This document shows positions 8,518 to 15,336 of a stretch of 64,000 bases of DNA, piece after piece; the first letter of the stretch is position 1; the number at the start of each line of letters is the position of its first letter. A model generated the notes under the pieces. That model made no database searches, was not told the origin of the DNA, and saw nothing but the letters and a program-made list of their open reading frames with translations. The position numbers and the translations under genes are program-made. The DNA is from an uncultured Bacillota bacterium (GTDB taxonomy: Bacteria; Bacillota_I; Bacilli_A; RFN20; CAG-631). The DNA is taken from NCBI GenBank assembly GCA_902491575.1, contig CABUID010000010.1, positions 1 to 64,000 of the forward strand. Direction: 5' to 3'.

Positions 8518-9065
8518 CAAAAATTATCCCCTTTCTTTAAAATAATTGTCTCTTTTAATTTTTCTAAACGACTTTTTATAGAATCATCTAAAATGTAATC
8601 TTCAATTTGAATCTTAAAGCCACCCAATAGGGATAAATCAATCACATTGGTTAAAATTACATTAGAATTTAAAATTTTGGATACTTTCTTTTCCATTGAA
8701 ATTAATTGTTCTTTTGATAAATGGATTGTTGTATAAACAATGCCTTTTTTAACATGTAATTCGTTCATTCCAATACGAACAAACTCGTTACAAACTTGTA
8801 AAAGATATCCTCCGCGTTTATTATCTATCATAACATAAAAGAGATTTAAAATAGAATTCGTTATTCTGTTTTGAAAGCAATTGGTTAAAATTTCTTTTTT
8901 TTCATCTCTAGTTAGACCATAATTTTTCAATAATATATTGATTTGTGGATTTTCCTTAAAAAGAGAAATAAGTTCTTCTACTTCATCCACATATTCTTTA
9001 ATTTTGTTTTCATCTCTTGCTATGCTTAAAAGTGCAATCGCATAACGATTAGCTATACTATCCAT
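8517..9065 (-). CDS. atpH: F1 ATP synthase delta subunit (OSCP)
   Basis: Peripheral-stalk subunit linking F1 to the b subunits. The 182-aa protein shows the typical start IANRYAIALLSIA, a helical N-terminal domain and the C-terminal pattern DLSLLGGFKIQIEDYILDDS. Ends in TGA overlapping the atpA start, and begins at the last base of the atpF stop, so both junctions are translationally coupled. Confidence 0.93.
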   Translation of the reverse strand: MDSIANRYAIALLSIARDENKIKEYVDEVEELISLFKENPQINILLKNYGLTRDEKKEILTNCFQNRITNSILNLFYVMIDNKRGGYLLQVCNEFVRIGMNELHVKKGIVYTTIHLSKEQLISMEKKVSKILNSNVILTNVIDLSLLGGFKIQIEDYILDDSIKSRLEKLKETIILKKGDNF

Positions 9066-9616
9066 TATTCTTTATCCTCAATAAAAGATGAAACAATTCT
9101 TTTATTATCTTCATCGCTAATATTACGTTCTAACACTTTACCTGCAGCTAATAAAGCCACGTCAATCACTTCATCAGAAAGTTGTTCTTTCATTTTTGCT
9201 CTTTCATTATCAATATCTTTTCTTGCTTTATCTTTTAGCAAATCTACTTCGTTCAAAGCATCATTTAAAATTCTATCTTTCTCATTTAAAGCAGTAACTT
9301 TTGCTGTCTCAACCATTTCCTTACTTACTTTTTTAGCTTCTTTTAATTGAAGTTCAGCATTTTCAAGTTTTGCATCCGCTTCTTTATTTTTACTAGAAGC
9401 TTCATCAAGATTTCCTTGAATATAGGCTTGTCTTTCAGAAATGTATTTTCTAACAGGTTTTACTAAAAATTTTGCTAAAATCAAAACAAGGAAAAAAGTA
9501 GCTATCAATTGAACAACGATAGCCCAAGGGTCATCTGGAATAATTTTATCAGCGATTTCCTTCAAATCAGCAAAGGGATCATTTTCAGCAAAACAAACAC
9601 TGAATAAAAATGCCAT
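9065..9616 (-). CDS. atpF: Fo ATP synthase b subunit
   Basis: Peripheral stalk: one N-terminal membrane helix (about residues 30-50, LIATFFLVLILAKFLVKPVR) followed by a long charged coiled coil (Lys/Glu/Asp/Ala-rich) to the C-terminus. The 183-aa start at ATG 9616 is supported by AAAGGAGGTTATCTT; the in-frame GTG at 9634 overlaps this site. An additional hydrophobic start (MAFLFSVCFAEN) precedes the membrane helix and looks like a signal-peptide-like extension, as seen in some Firmicutes and Mollicutes b subunits where it may carry a lipid or be cleaved. Confidence 0.93.
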   Translation of the reverse strand: MAFLFSVCFAENDPFADLKEIADKIIPDDPWAIVVQLIATFFLVLILAKFLVKPVRKYISERQAYIQGNLDEASSKNKEADAKLENAELQLKEAKKVSKEMVETAKVTALNEKDRILNDALNEVDLLKDKARKDIDNERAKMKEQLSDEVIDVALLAAGKVLERNISDEDNKRIVSSFIEDKE

Positions 9617-9652
9617 AAGATAACCTCCTTTCACAAATTTTTTTTAAAGCAA

Positions 9653-9937
9653 TTAGAATAAAGCCATAATTAAAATTAAAATAGCGATTGCGAAACCATA
9701 AATACCTGTTGTTTCTGCTAAAGCAATACCTAAAATCATGTTTGAACGTATTGTTCCTGCAGCCTCTGGATTTCTTCCAATTGCATCCATAGCATGTGCA
9801 GCAACATTACCTTCTCCAATACCAGAACCAAATCCTGTGAAAACAGCAATTCCAGCACCGATACATGCAAGACCAATTCCTACTGCAGTTTCTCCATTCG
9901 TCAAAGCTAAAGCCACATTTAATAAATTAGATAACAT
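9653..9937 (-). CDS. atpE: Fo ATP synthase c subunit, Na+-type two-carboxylate site
   Basis: Ring-forming rotor subunit, 94 aa, with two membrane hairpin helices and the polar loop RNPEA (55-59). The ion-site residues are visible: Glu 42 (GIGEG) in helix 1 and Glu 75, Thr 76, Thr 77 and Tyr 80 (ALAETTGIYG) in helix 2. With a constant offset of 10 these align with Gln32, Glu65, Ser66, Thr67 and Tyr70 of the Na+-translocating Ilyobacter tartaricus ring; Glu at the first position matches the two-carboxylate Na+ ring described for Fusobacterium nucleatum. Proton-type rings such as Bacillus PS3 lack this set. Na+ coupling is therefore inferred. The N-terminus is about 10 residues longer than the reference proteins. 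A good AAAGGAGGAAATATTT site precedes the ATG. Confidence 0.95.
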   Translation of the reverse strand: MLSNLLNVALALTNGETAVGIGLACIGAGIAVFTGFGSGIGEGNVAAHAMDAIGRNPEAAGTIRSNMILGIALAETTGIYGFAIAILILIMALF

Positions 9938-9965
9938 AAATATTTCCTCCTTTATCTAAATCATT

Positions 9966-10757
9966 TTAAGAAACTTTAACAGAAGTTTTCTGTTTTTTCT
10001 TCTTTTTTTCTTTTTTATTTAAATCAACATTAACAGGAGCAGGGATTTCTACAGAAATCAATAACATCGTTAATGTTGTGAAAATCGTCGTTTGAATAAA
10101 TGCGCCAAACGCATCAAAGTAAGCATGTAAAATAGGCGCAATGATAACACCTACAAAATTCGCTCCAGCAATACCTATAATTGCCTCACTTAACATTCCT
10201 GTTCCCCAATAAACAAGCCACATTAAAATATAACCAGCAAGAGCATTTCCAAATAAACGAATCGATAAAGATAATAATGGCGAAAATTTACTTAAAATAT
10301 TAATAGGTACAAAAACAGGAAGCCATGATGGCAAAGGACTAGTAAATCCTTTTAAATAACCTATTTTTTGATAATGAATTGCTGAAAATTGAATACCTAG
10401 CCATGTCACTAATGCCAAACATAAAGGAATTGTGAAGTAAGTCATTGGTGATGGTAAACCAAACAACCCAGCAATAAAAGCAAACGGAATATAAGTATAC
10501 AGGAAAATCAAATAAGGTGAAAATTTTAAATAAGCAGTTCCTAAGATTTTTGTAATTTGATTATCTGAAAAAGTCACTAATGTTTCTGCTACAAAAGCAA
10601 GCCCTTTCGTTGGCTTTTTAGGATTTGCTTTCTTAATTGCACATCCTAAAATAATGGCTAAAATAGCAATAATAAACATGACTAAAAGAGAAACTAAAAG
10701 TTCTGGTTTAGCATCATCCACAAAATATCTCCAAATTTTATTAAAAAATTCTTTCAT
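9966..10757 (-). CDS. atpB: Fo ATP synthase a subunit
   Basis: Stator channel subunit that works against the c ring. The 263-aa protein has five to six membrane helices and the essential Arg in SIRLFGNALAGYIL (about residues 175-188). It ends in a very basic tail with nine of ten consecutive Lys/Glu. ATG 10757 follows GTGAAGGAAAAAAAT; an in-frame GTG at 10772 overlaps this ribosome-binding site. First gene of the ATP synthase operon proper, separated from the upstream AtpI-like gene by a terminator. Confidence 0.93.
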   Translation of the reverse strand: MKEFFNKIWRYFVDDAKPELLVSLLVMFIIAILAIILGCAIKKANPKKPTKGLAFVAETLVTFSDNQITKILGTAYLKFSPYLIFLYTYIPFAFIAGLFGLPSPMTYFTIPLCLALVTWLGIQFSAIHYQKIGYLKGFTSPLPSWLPVFVPINILSKFSPLLSLSIRLFGNALAGYILMWLVYWGTGMLSEAIIGIAGANFVGVIIAPILHAYFDAFGAFIQTTIFTTLTMLLISVEIPAPVNVDLNKKEKKKKKQKTSVKVS

Positions 10758-10789
10758 ATTTTTTTCCTTCACTTTTTTAAAACACCATC

Positions 10790-10817
10790 ATTTTAACATA
10801 GTTTAAAAAAAAAGCAA
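10790..10817 (-). promoter_or_regulatory. Candidate atp operon promoter
   Basis: On the minus strand TTGCTT (10812-10817), 16-bp spacer, TAAAAT (10790-10795). It lies between the upstream terminator and atpB, where an operon promoter is needed. The match is moderate. Confidence 0.45.
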
Positions 10818-10827
10818 AGATAAAAAC

Positions 10828-10860
10828 AAAAAAGGTGACTTCTTTTTTAAAGAAGTCATC
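10828..10860 (-). terminator. Intrinsic terminator after the AtpI-like gene
   Basis: GATGACTTCTTT (10849-10860 on the minus strand) pairs with AAAGAAGTCACC (10834-10845) around a 3-nt loop and is followed by TTTTTTG. It separates the tsaC-rpiB/AtpI-like transcript from atpB. Confidence 0.8.
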
Positions 10861-10875
10861 TAAACTATCTTAGCG

Positions 10876-11274
10876 TTAGTCTTTTTTACTAATGAAAATA
10901 GATAATTTGACCAATAAAAATCCAAAGACTAAACCAATAATTATCCAATAGGATTGAAAAATTATTCCTGTAATTGCAAAAGTAAACAAATAAACCATTT
11001 GATAAATAAAATGTAATTTTTTACTTATTTTTTTTAAATCAGCATAATAGGATTCATTTATCCATTTGTTGGTTAAATAAAAAAGGACAAAACTGAAAAT
11101 ACTACCGATTAAAAAGCCAATTAACAAAAGTAACAAAGGATGAAAAAAAATTGTTAAAAATGAAAACAAAAGTGAAAAAATGACCAACAATAATAGACCT
11201 TTTTTAAAGATTTCTTTAAATTGTAAATCCTTTTTTTCATCATTATATACATTTAAATCATGATTTATTTTCAT
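10876..11274 (-). CDS. Small membrane protein, AtpI-like position
   Basis: 132-aa protein with four predicted membrane helices (about 27-45, 48-68, 88-106 and 108-127) and a basic C-terminus ending ISKKD. The size, topology and position directly upstream of atpB fit the AtpI/UncI assembly-factor family, but I see no decisive motif, so this is an inference from context. The start overlaps the 3' end of the tsaC-rpiB gene by 17 bases, implying cotranscription with that gene rather than with atpB, because a strong terminator follows its stop codon. Confidence 0.65.
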   Translation of the reverse strand: MKINHDLNVYNDEKKDLQFKEIFKKGLLLLVIFSLLFSFLTIFFHPLLLLLIGFLIGSIFSFVLFYLTNKWINESYYADLKKISKKLHFIYQMVYLFTFAITGIIFQSYWIIIGLVFGFLLVKLSIFISKKD

Positions 11275-12310
11275 ATGAATTTATTTTATCAATTCTTGTT
11301 TGATGTCTTGACTCAAATTCTACACGATTATAAGCATCGATTATTTTATAAGCCATTCTGCTTGTTACATCATTAGCTCCTAAAGCAAGAACATTGGCAT
11401 TATTATGCTGATGGCATAGTCGAGCATTGATTACGTTATCAACCAGCGCACATCGAACTCCTTTTACTTTATTTGCAGCAATGGACATACCAATACCACT
11501 TTTACAAATCACAATGCCAAAGTCAGCTTTTTGGTTTGCTACCAATTCAGCAGCTTTTATGGCAAAATCCGGATAATCACAGGATTGTGTAGAATTTGTG
11601 CCACAATCAATAAACTCAAATTGGTGTTGATAATGTTTTTGGATTGCTTTTTTTAAATCCAATCCACCATGATCACATGCTATTGCTATTTTTTTCATTT
11701 TTTCCTCCCAAATATGATTAATTTCCTCTTTTAAAATAGGACCTTCTCTTAATATTTTTATAGAATTATGGGTTAAATCTACGACAGTTGATGCTTTACC
11801 CATAAAGGCATCTTGTCGAATCATTGATGAAATTTGTCCATCAAATCTTTGTAAAACGTCCTCTGCTTTGATTAAAGAGGGCTCATTAGCTAAATTGGCA
11901 CTTGTGACTAATAAGGGAATTTTTACCTCTTTTAAAATATCCAAAGCAACCTTATTGGTGGGAATCCGTATACCAACTGTTGAATAATGAAAAGTTACAA
12001 AATCGGGCAAATTTGCTTTTGCTTTTAAAACAACCGTTAAAGGGCCGGGCATGAATTGTTGAATAACTCTTCTTTGTTTATAATTAATATAAGCTACATT
12101 TTCCATGACTTGACTATTAAAAACCATCATGGATATGGGTTTATTAAGGCTACGATTTTTGATAGCATAAAGTCGGTCAAAAGCGTTTTTATTGTTATAG
12201 GCAATAGCAAGTCCATAAACCGTTTCCGTTGGAAATCCTACCACTTTACCCGCTAATAAATCTTTCACAATTAAACTATAATCCTCAGGTTCATAAACTT
12301 TTGTTTTCAT
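11258..12310 (-). CDS. TsaC/Sua5 - RpiB fusion protein
   Basis: Continuous 350-aa frame with two complete enzymes. Residues 1-200 are a Sua5/YciO/YrdC domain (GKVVGFPTETVYGLA at 21-35, PISMMV near 58-63, PGPLTVVL near 88-95, TSANLANEPS near 136-145), which makes threonylcarbamoyl-AMP for tRNA t6A. Residues 205-350 are ribose-5-phosphate isomerase B (IACDHGG at 209-215, VICKSGIGMSIAANK with the catalytic Cys, NVLALGAND), pentose phosphate pathway. In Bacillus the two genes (ywlC, rpiB/ywlF) are near neighbours. A GGGAGGAA ribosome-binding site stands just before ATG 11698 (residue 205), so RpiB can also be made alone. The linker is only about 15 residues. A single-base assembly error at the junction is the main alternative. 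Confidence 0.9.
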   Translation of the reverse strand: MKTKVYEPEDYSLIVKDLLAGKVVGFPTETVYGLAIAYNNKNAFDRLYAIKNRSLNKPISMMVFNSQVMENVAYINYKQRRVIQQFMPGPLTVVLKAKANLPDFVTFHYSTVGIRIPTNKVALDILKEVKIPLLVTSANLANEPSLIKAEDVLQRFDGQISSMIRQDAFMGKASTVVDLTHNSIKILREGPILKEEINHIWEEKMKKIAIACDHGGLDLKKAIQKHYQHQFEFIDCGTNSTQSCDYPDFAIKAAELVANQKADFGIVICKSGIGMSIAANKVKGVRCALVDNVINARLCHQHNNANVLALGANDVTSRMAYKIIDAYNRVEFESRHQTRIDKINSYENKS

Positions 12311-12384
12311 AAAATCTCCTTTAAAAATCCTTCTTCATTTTATATCAATCTTCATTGAAATACAAGTAAAGATGTATGAAACAA

Positions 12385-12409
12385 AAAATATATGGACTAT
12401 TCCATATAT
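12385..12409 (-). terminator. Intrinsic terminator after the cwlD transcript
   Basis: ATATATGGA/TCCATATAT 9-bp stem (12388-12396 and 12401-12409), 4-nt loop, followed on the minus strand by TTTTTTG. Confidence 0.7.
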
Positions 12410-12421
12410 GATTGTTATATA

Positions 12422-12835
12422 TTATCCTCCAACATAACTCATTTCATTTGTTTTTAGATTGATTGTAGCATAAAGAGATTTATTTAAACTATTACTATCC
12501 ACTTGAAAATGGGTAAAGCAATTATACTCTTTTAAATCATTTCCTATCGAAACAATTAAAGAAAGTATTTGTTCTTTGGTAAGTGATTCGTCTACTTCAA
12601 GTTCGATATATAATGTAGAACATTGAAAATAATAATCATAATTCTTTATTTCTTGATAATTAAATTGTAAATTTTCATTTTCATATTGGTTCAGACAAAA
12701 TGGATTAGCCACATTTTCTTTAGATAGTTTAATGGATACACATAAGATAGCTACACCAAACAAAAAAATTATCATTGTTAGACATTTTCCAATATTTCCA
12801 ATAAATCTTAATACTTTTTTGATATCTATCACCAA
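12422..12835 (-). CDS. Hypothetical membrane-anchored protein after cwlD
   Basis: I do not recognise this 137-aa protein. It has one N-terminal membrane segment (about residues 16-36) followed by an extracytoplasmic domain of about 100 residues, rich in Tyr, Asn and Glu. The start is uncertain: there is no ATG before residue 21, and TTG 12835 or GTG 12832 must be used, two bases after the cwlD stop, with no clear ribosome-binding site, which suggests translational coupling. It shares a transcript with cwlD and ends just before a terminator. Association with cwlD makes a sporulation or cell-wall role possible but unproven. Confidence 0.6.
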   Translation of the reverse strand: MVIDIKKVLRFIGNIGKCLTMIIFLFGVAILCVSIKLSKENVANPFCLNQYENENLQFNYQEIKNYDYYFQCSTLYIELEVDESLTKEQILSLIVSIGNDLKEYNCFTHFQVDSNSLNKSLYATINLKTNEMSYVGG

Positions 12836-12837
12836 TA

Positions 12838-13506
12838 TTAGTATTTCATTTTTAAAGATAAATATTCTGAAATAGATTGTTTTATAATTTTTGCCAAATG
12901 TTTCAAATATTTTTCATCCAATAATCTTTTTCGGTCATATTCACTGGATAAAAATCCATATTCTACTAAAACTCCTGGAGATTTTGTCTGATTTAAAATA
13001 AAATAATCTCCCCATTTACATTTTTTATTTTTTAAATTTTCGCTATTTAAATTATTTTGTAAAAGTTGAGCAAATTCTTGACTTTCTTTATTGTTTTTTT
13101 GATAAAAAACCTGTAAACCATTTACTAAATCACTCGAATAATAATTTAAATGTAAAGAGATAAATAAAGTCGTATTCATGCTATCAATATATTGAACTCT
13201 TTTCGTTAAATCTTCTTGTTTATGATTCTTTGCGTAAGTAGAACTCAAATCATAATCAGCAATTCGAGACAAATAGCAAAAACCACCTTCATTGATTATC
13301 ATTTCATAAAGGATACTGGAAAGTTTCATGTTCAATTCATCTTCAAATATATCCTCATAGTGAGTTCCATTATCTTTTCCACCATGTCCAGGATCAATAA
13401 ATATGGTACTATTGATAAAAGCATTTACTGTCTTTTCATTGTAAAAACATGATGAAAAGAAAAAAAGTAGATGAATAAAAACTAAAATCAAAGAAATTCT
13501 TTTCAT
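12838..13506 (-). CDS. cwlD: CwlD-like N-acetylmuramoyl-L-alanine amidase
   Basis: 222-aa zinc amidase of the Amidase_3 family that removes the stem peptide from muramic acid. The N-terminus is a signal or lipoprotein-type segment (FFFSSC, possible lipid Cys 20). The catalytic domain has PGHGG (39-43, zinc His 41), a Glu in FEDEL (54-58), SLHLN (117-121, zinc His 119) and VEYGFLS (181-187, catalytic Glu 182). In Bacillus, cwlD lies downstream of rplM-rpsI and makes muramic delta-lactam in the spore cortex; the same rplM-rpsI-cwlD order is seen here, which is why I prefer CwlD over a vegetative amidase. ATG 13506 has a weak GGTG site; the in-frame GTG at 13515 is part of it. Confidence 0.8.
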   Translation of the reverse strand: MKRISLILVFIHLLFFFSSCFYNEKTVNAFINSTIFIDPGHGGKDNGTHYEDIFEDELNMKLSSILYEMIINEGGFCYLSRIADYDLSSTYAKNHKQEDLTKRVQYIDSMNTTLFISLHLNYYSSDLVNGLQVFYQKNNKESQEFAQLLQNNLNSENLKNKKCKWGDYFILNQTKSPGVLVEYGFLSSEYDRKRLLDEKYLKHLAKIIKQSISEYLSLKMKY

Positions 13507-13569
13507 GATAAACACCAGTATATTTTATGCATTTTTTTTAGTCATCATTCTTTTTCATATCAATTTATA

Positions 13570-13598
13570 AAAAAAATCCGAATTGAATCGGACTTTTT
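13570..13598 (-). terminator. Intrinsic terminator of rplM-rpsI
   Basis: Stem AGTCCGA/TCGGATT around a short loop followed by eight T on the minus strand, immediately after the rpsI stop. Confidence 0.75.
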
Positions 13599-13611
13599 TT
13601 GTATGTCTTGA

Positions 13612-14022
13612 TTAACGTTTAGAGAATTGTGGAGCTCTTCTAGCGCCTTTAAGACCATATTTTTTACGTTCTTTAGCACGAGCATCTCTTGTCAATAAAC
13701 CTAAAGATTTTAAAGTTGGACGATAATCAGCTGAAGCTTCAAGCAAAGCTCTAGCTATTCCCAAACGGATTGCTCCTGTTTGACCATTATAACCTCCACC
13801 TTTTACATTACACATAATATCAAAACGAGTTTCATTAGATGTAGCTACTAAAGGTTGTTTTAAATCCATAACAAATGTTGCAGATGGAAGATAATCTTCT
13901 ACTTTAACACCATTTACAGTAATGACACCATTTCCTGGAACTAAAGTAACTCGAGCAACAGATGATTTACGTCTACCAGTACCTAAATAACGTACTGCTT
14001 CTGCTTTTTTCTTTGCTGGCAT
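13612..14022 (-). CDS. rpsI: Ribosomal protein S9
   Basis: 136-aa small-subunit protein whose basic C-terminal tail reaches the P-site tRNA. Recognised by YLGTGRRKSSVARVTL (13-28), the GGGYNGQTGAIRLGIARALL segment and the ending KKYGLKGARRAPQFSKR, with the conserved terminal Lys-Arg. It follows rplM by 12 bases with a good GGAGGAAGAAAAT site and ends at a terminator. Confidence 0.98.
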   Translation of the reverse strand: MPAKKKAEAVRYLGTGRRKSSVARVTLVPGNGVITVNGVKVEDYLPSATFVMDLKQPLVATSNETRFDIMCNVKGGGYNGQTGAIRLGIARALLEASADYRPTLKSLGLLTRDARAKERKKYGLKGARRAPQFSKR

Positions 14023-14034
14023 ATTTTCTTCCTC

Positions 14035-14472
14035 CTATTTAATTACAAGTACTTCAGGTTTTTGAGCTTGATTTTCATGTTCAGCACCTGCATATACATG
14101 TAATTTCTTATACATTTTACGTCCTAATTTACCTTTTGGAAGCATACCCCAAACGGCTCTTTCAACCATTTCTACAGGATAAGATTCTTTCATGACTTTT
14201 GCACTACGGGTTCTTAAACCACCCAAATAACCAGAAACATTATAATATTTTTTATTATTTAATTTGTTACCAGTTAATAAAACTTTTTGAGCATTTAAAA
14301 TAATGACATGATCACCTGTATCTATATTTGGTTGATAAGTTGGTTTAGACTTTCCAGTTAAAACCATTGAAACTTTTGATGCTAATCTTCCTAAAGGAAT
14401 ATTCGTAGCATCTACAACATACCACTTACGTGTAATATCTTGTGGTCGAACGACAGTTGTTTGTCTTTGCAT
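14035..14472 (-). CDS. rplM: Ribosomal protein L13
   Basis: 145-aa large-subunit protein, an early assembly protein. Recognisable by WYVVDATNIPLGRLAS (17-32), the VILNAQKVLLTGNK segment and MLPKGKLGRKMYKKLHVYAG near the C-terminus. It is the first gene of an rplM-rpsI transcript with its own sigma-A promoter and a structured leader in which L13 autoregulation is likely. AAAAAAGGAGAAAAAATT precedes the ATG. Confidence 0.98.
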   Translation of the reverse strand: MQRQTTVVRPQDITRKWYVVDATNIPLGRLASKVSMVLTGKSKPTYQPNIDTGDHVIILNAQKVLLTGNKLNNKKYYNVSGYLGGLRTRSAKVMKESYPVEMVERAVWGMLPKGKLGRKMYKKLHVYAGAEHENQAQKPEVLVIK

Positions 14473-14479
14473 AATTTTT

Positions 14480-14535
14480 TCTCCTTTTTTCTAGTAACTG
14501 TACCGGGGCTACTATTGGTCGGATAGACCATTTAT
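14480..14535 (-). promoter_or_regulatory. Putative L13 ribosomal protein leader
   Basis: The 5' UTR between promoter and rplM contains compact complementary elements on the minus strand: GGTC-TATCC-GACC, then AGTA with a distant TACT flanking GCCCCGGTACAGT. Structured L13 leaders that mediate autoregulation are known in Firmicutes at this position. I could not align it to the family model, so the assignment is by position and visible pairing. Confidence 0.55.
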
Positions 14536-14536
14536 A

Positions 14537-14566
14537 ATGTTACAACATTTTTACTACAAAAGTCAA
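14537..14566 (-). promoter_or_regulatory. Sigma-A promoter of rplM-rpsI
   Basis: On the minus strand TTGACT (14561-14566), 18-bp spacer, TAACAT (14537-14542), followed by the leader. Confidence 0.6.
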
Positions 14567-14612
14567 CACTATTTCTTTAAAGAAATACAAAGAAATACAA
14601 TGTAAAATTTTT

Positions 14613-14924
14613 TTATTTTGAAGAAATGCCTACGACTTCATCCACAGGCAAAGCAAAAGCAATTCCCTGCGCAGGCGTATTTGTTCCAACATGATCATAT
14701 AACGCATGCAAAATATTTCCTTTTATATCTGATGTGACTAAAATCATGACAATTTCTTTTTCAGGCTGAATCGTAATATTAAAGATTTTTTCTGCTTCTT
14801 TTGATACAGTTCCTCTCGCATGCATGACCGTCCCACCTTTTGCACCAAATTGTTTTGCAGCATCCATGGCTGCTTCGGAAAAGCCATTATTGACAATGCA
14901 AAGAATTACTTCGAATTCATTCAT
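14613..14924 (-). CDS. PII-family (GlnB-like) signalling protein
   Basis: 103-aa protein with the ferredoxin-like fold pattern of PII: N-terminal strand FEVILCIVNNG, helix with AAKQFGAKGGTVMHARG (about 22-38), the phrase EKEIVMILV, and the C-terminal strand IAFALPVDEVVGI. The classical nucleotide-binding B-loop TGxxGDGK is not conserved here (GTNTPAQG), and the T-loop is short, so this is a divergent PII-like regulator rather than canonical GlnB. It overlaps the preceding PII-like gene by 8 bases and follows the DUF1538 transporter, suggesting that the pair regulates or senses for that transporter. AAGGAGGATAAAGGAA precedes the ATG. Confidence 0.85.
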   Translation of the reverse strand: MNEFEVILCIVNNGFSEAAMDAAKQFGAKGGTVMHARGTVSKEAEKIFNITIQPEKEIVMILVTSDIKGNILHALYDHVGTNTPAQGIAFALPVDEVVGISSK

Positions 14925-15324
14925 TTCCTTTATCCTCCTTTTTAGTCGTATTATTGCTTAAAAATTGATAAATCGATACACCAATGATACTTTTTAAAGG
15001 AATTGTATAAGCAATTCCTTTGCCGTTTTTTACTTTTTCAAATTTTTCAGATAAAGTTGCCATTATCTCTTTTATTTTATCTTCACGAACACAAGATAAG
15101 ATAATAGCTTTATCCGTTTCAGCTAATCCAAGATAGCCTAACATTTCTGAATTAGCTGTACCCTTACCAAAAATAATCATTTGCATATTGACTTCATATT
15201 GTTCAAGTAAATCCACATAAAATAATGTTTTACTTCTATCAACTATCGTAATGAGTAATTTTAATTTTTTAACTGCTGGATTAACATTTTTTATTCGACT
15301 CGTTTTTTTGATATATTTTTTCAC
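14917..15324 (-). CDS. Second PII-like signalling protein
   Basis: 135-aa protein with a basic N-terminal extension of about 20 residues and then a PII-like pattern: LKLLITIVDRSK (strand 1), helix 1, IIFGKGTANSEMLGYLGL (about 51-68, T-loop region), DKAIILSCV (strand 3) and GKGIAYTIPLKSIIGV (B-loop and last strand). It is clearly related in design to the downstream 103-aa PII protein but diverged. The two genes overlap by 8 bases and stand 12 bases after the DUF1538 transporter gene, so all three form one operon. The ligand is unknown. Confidence 0.75.
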   Translation of the reverse strand: MKKYIKKTSRIKNVNPAVKKLKLLITIVDRSKTLFYVDLLEQYEVNMQMIIFGKGTANSEMLGYLGLAETDKAIILSCVREDKIKEIMATLSEKFEKVKNGKGIAYTIPLKSIIGVSIYQFLSNNTTKKEDKGNE

Positions 15325-15336
15325 AATAATGACCTC

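Noticed and set aside
8517..9065. Mycoplasma-type genetic code (TGA as Trp)
   Set aside because: TGA ends atpH, dxr, uppS and other genes at the correct family length, and Trp residues are encoded by TGG.
11698..11710. Frameshift separating tsaC and rpiB
   Set aside because: The frame is continuous with no stop or shift, so it is a genuine fusion in this sequence; only an assembly error could remove it.
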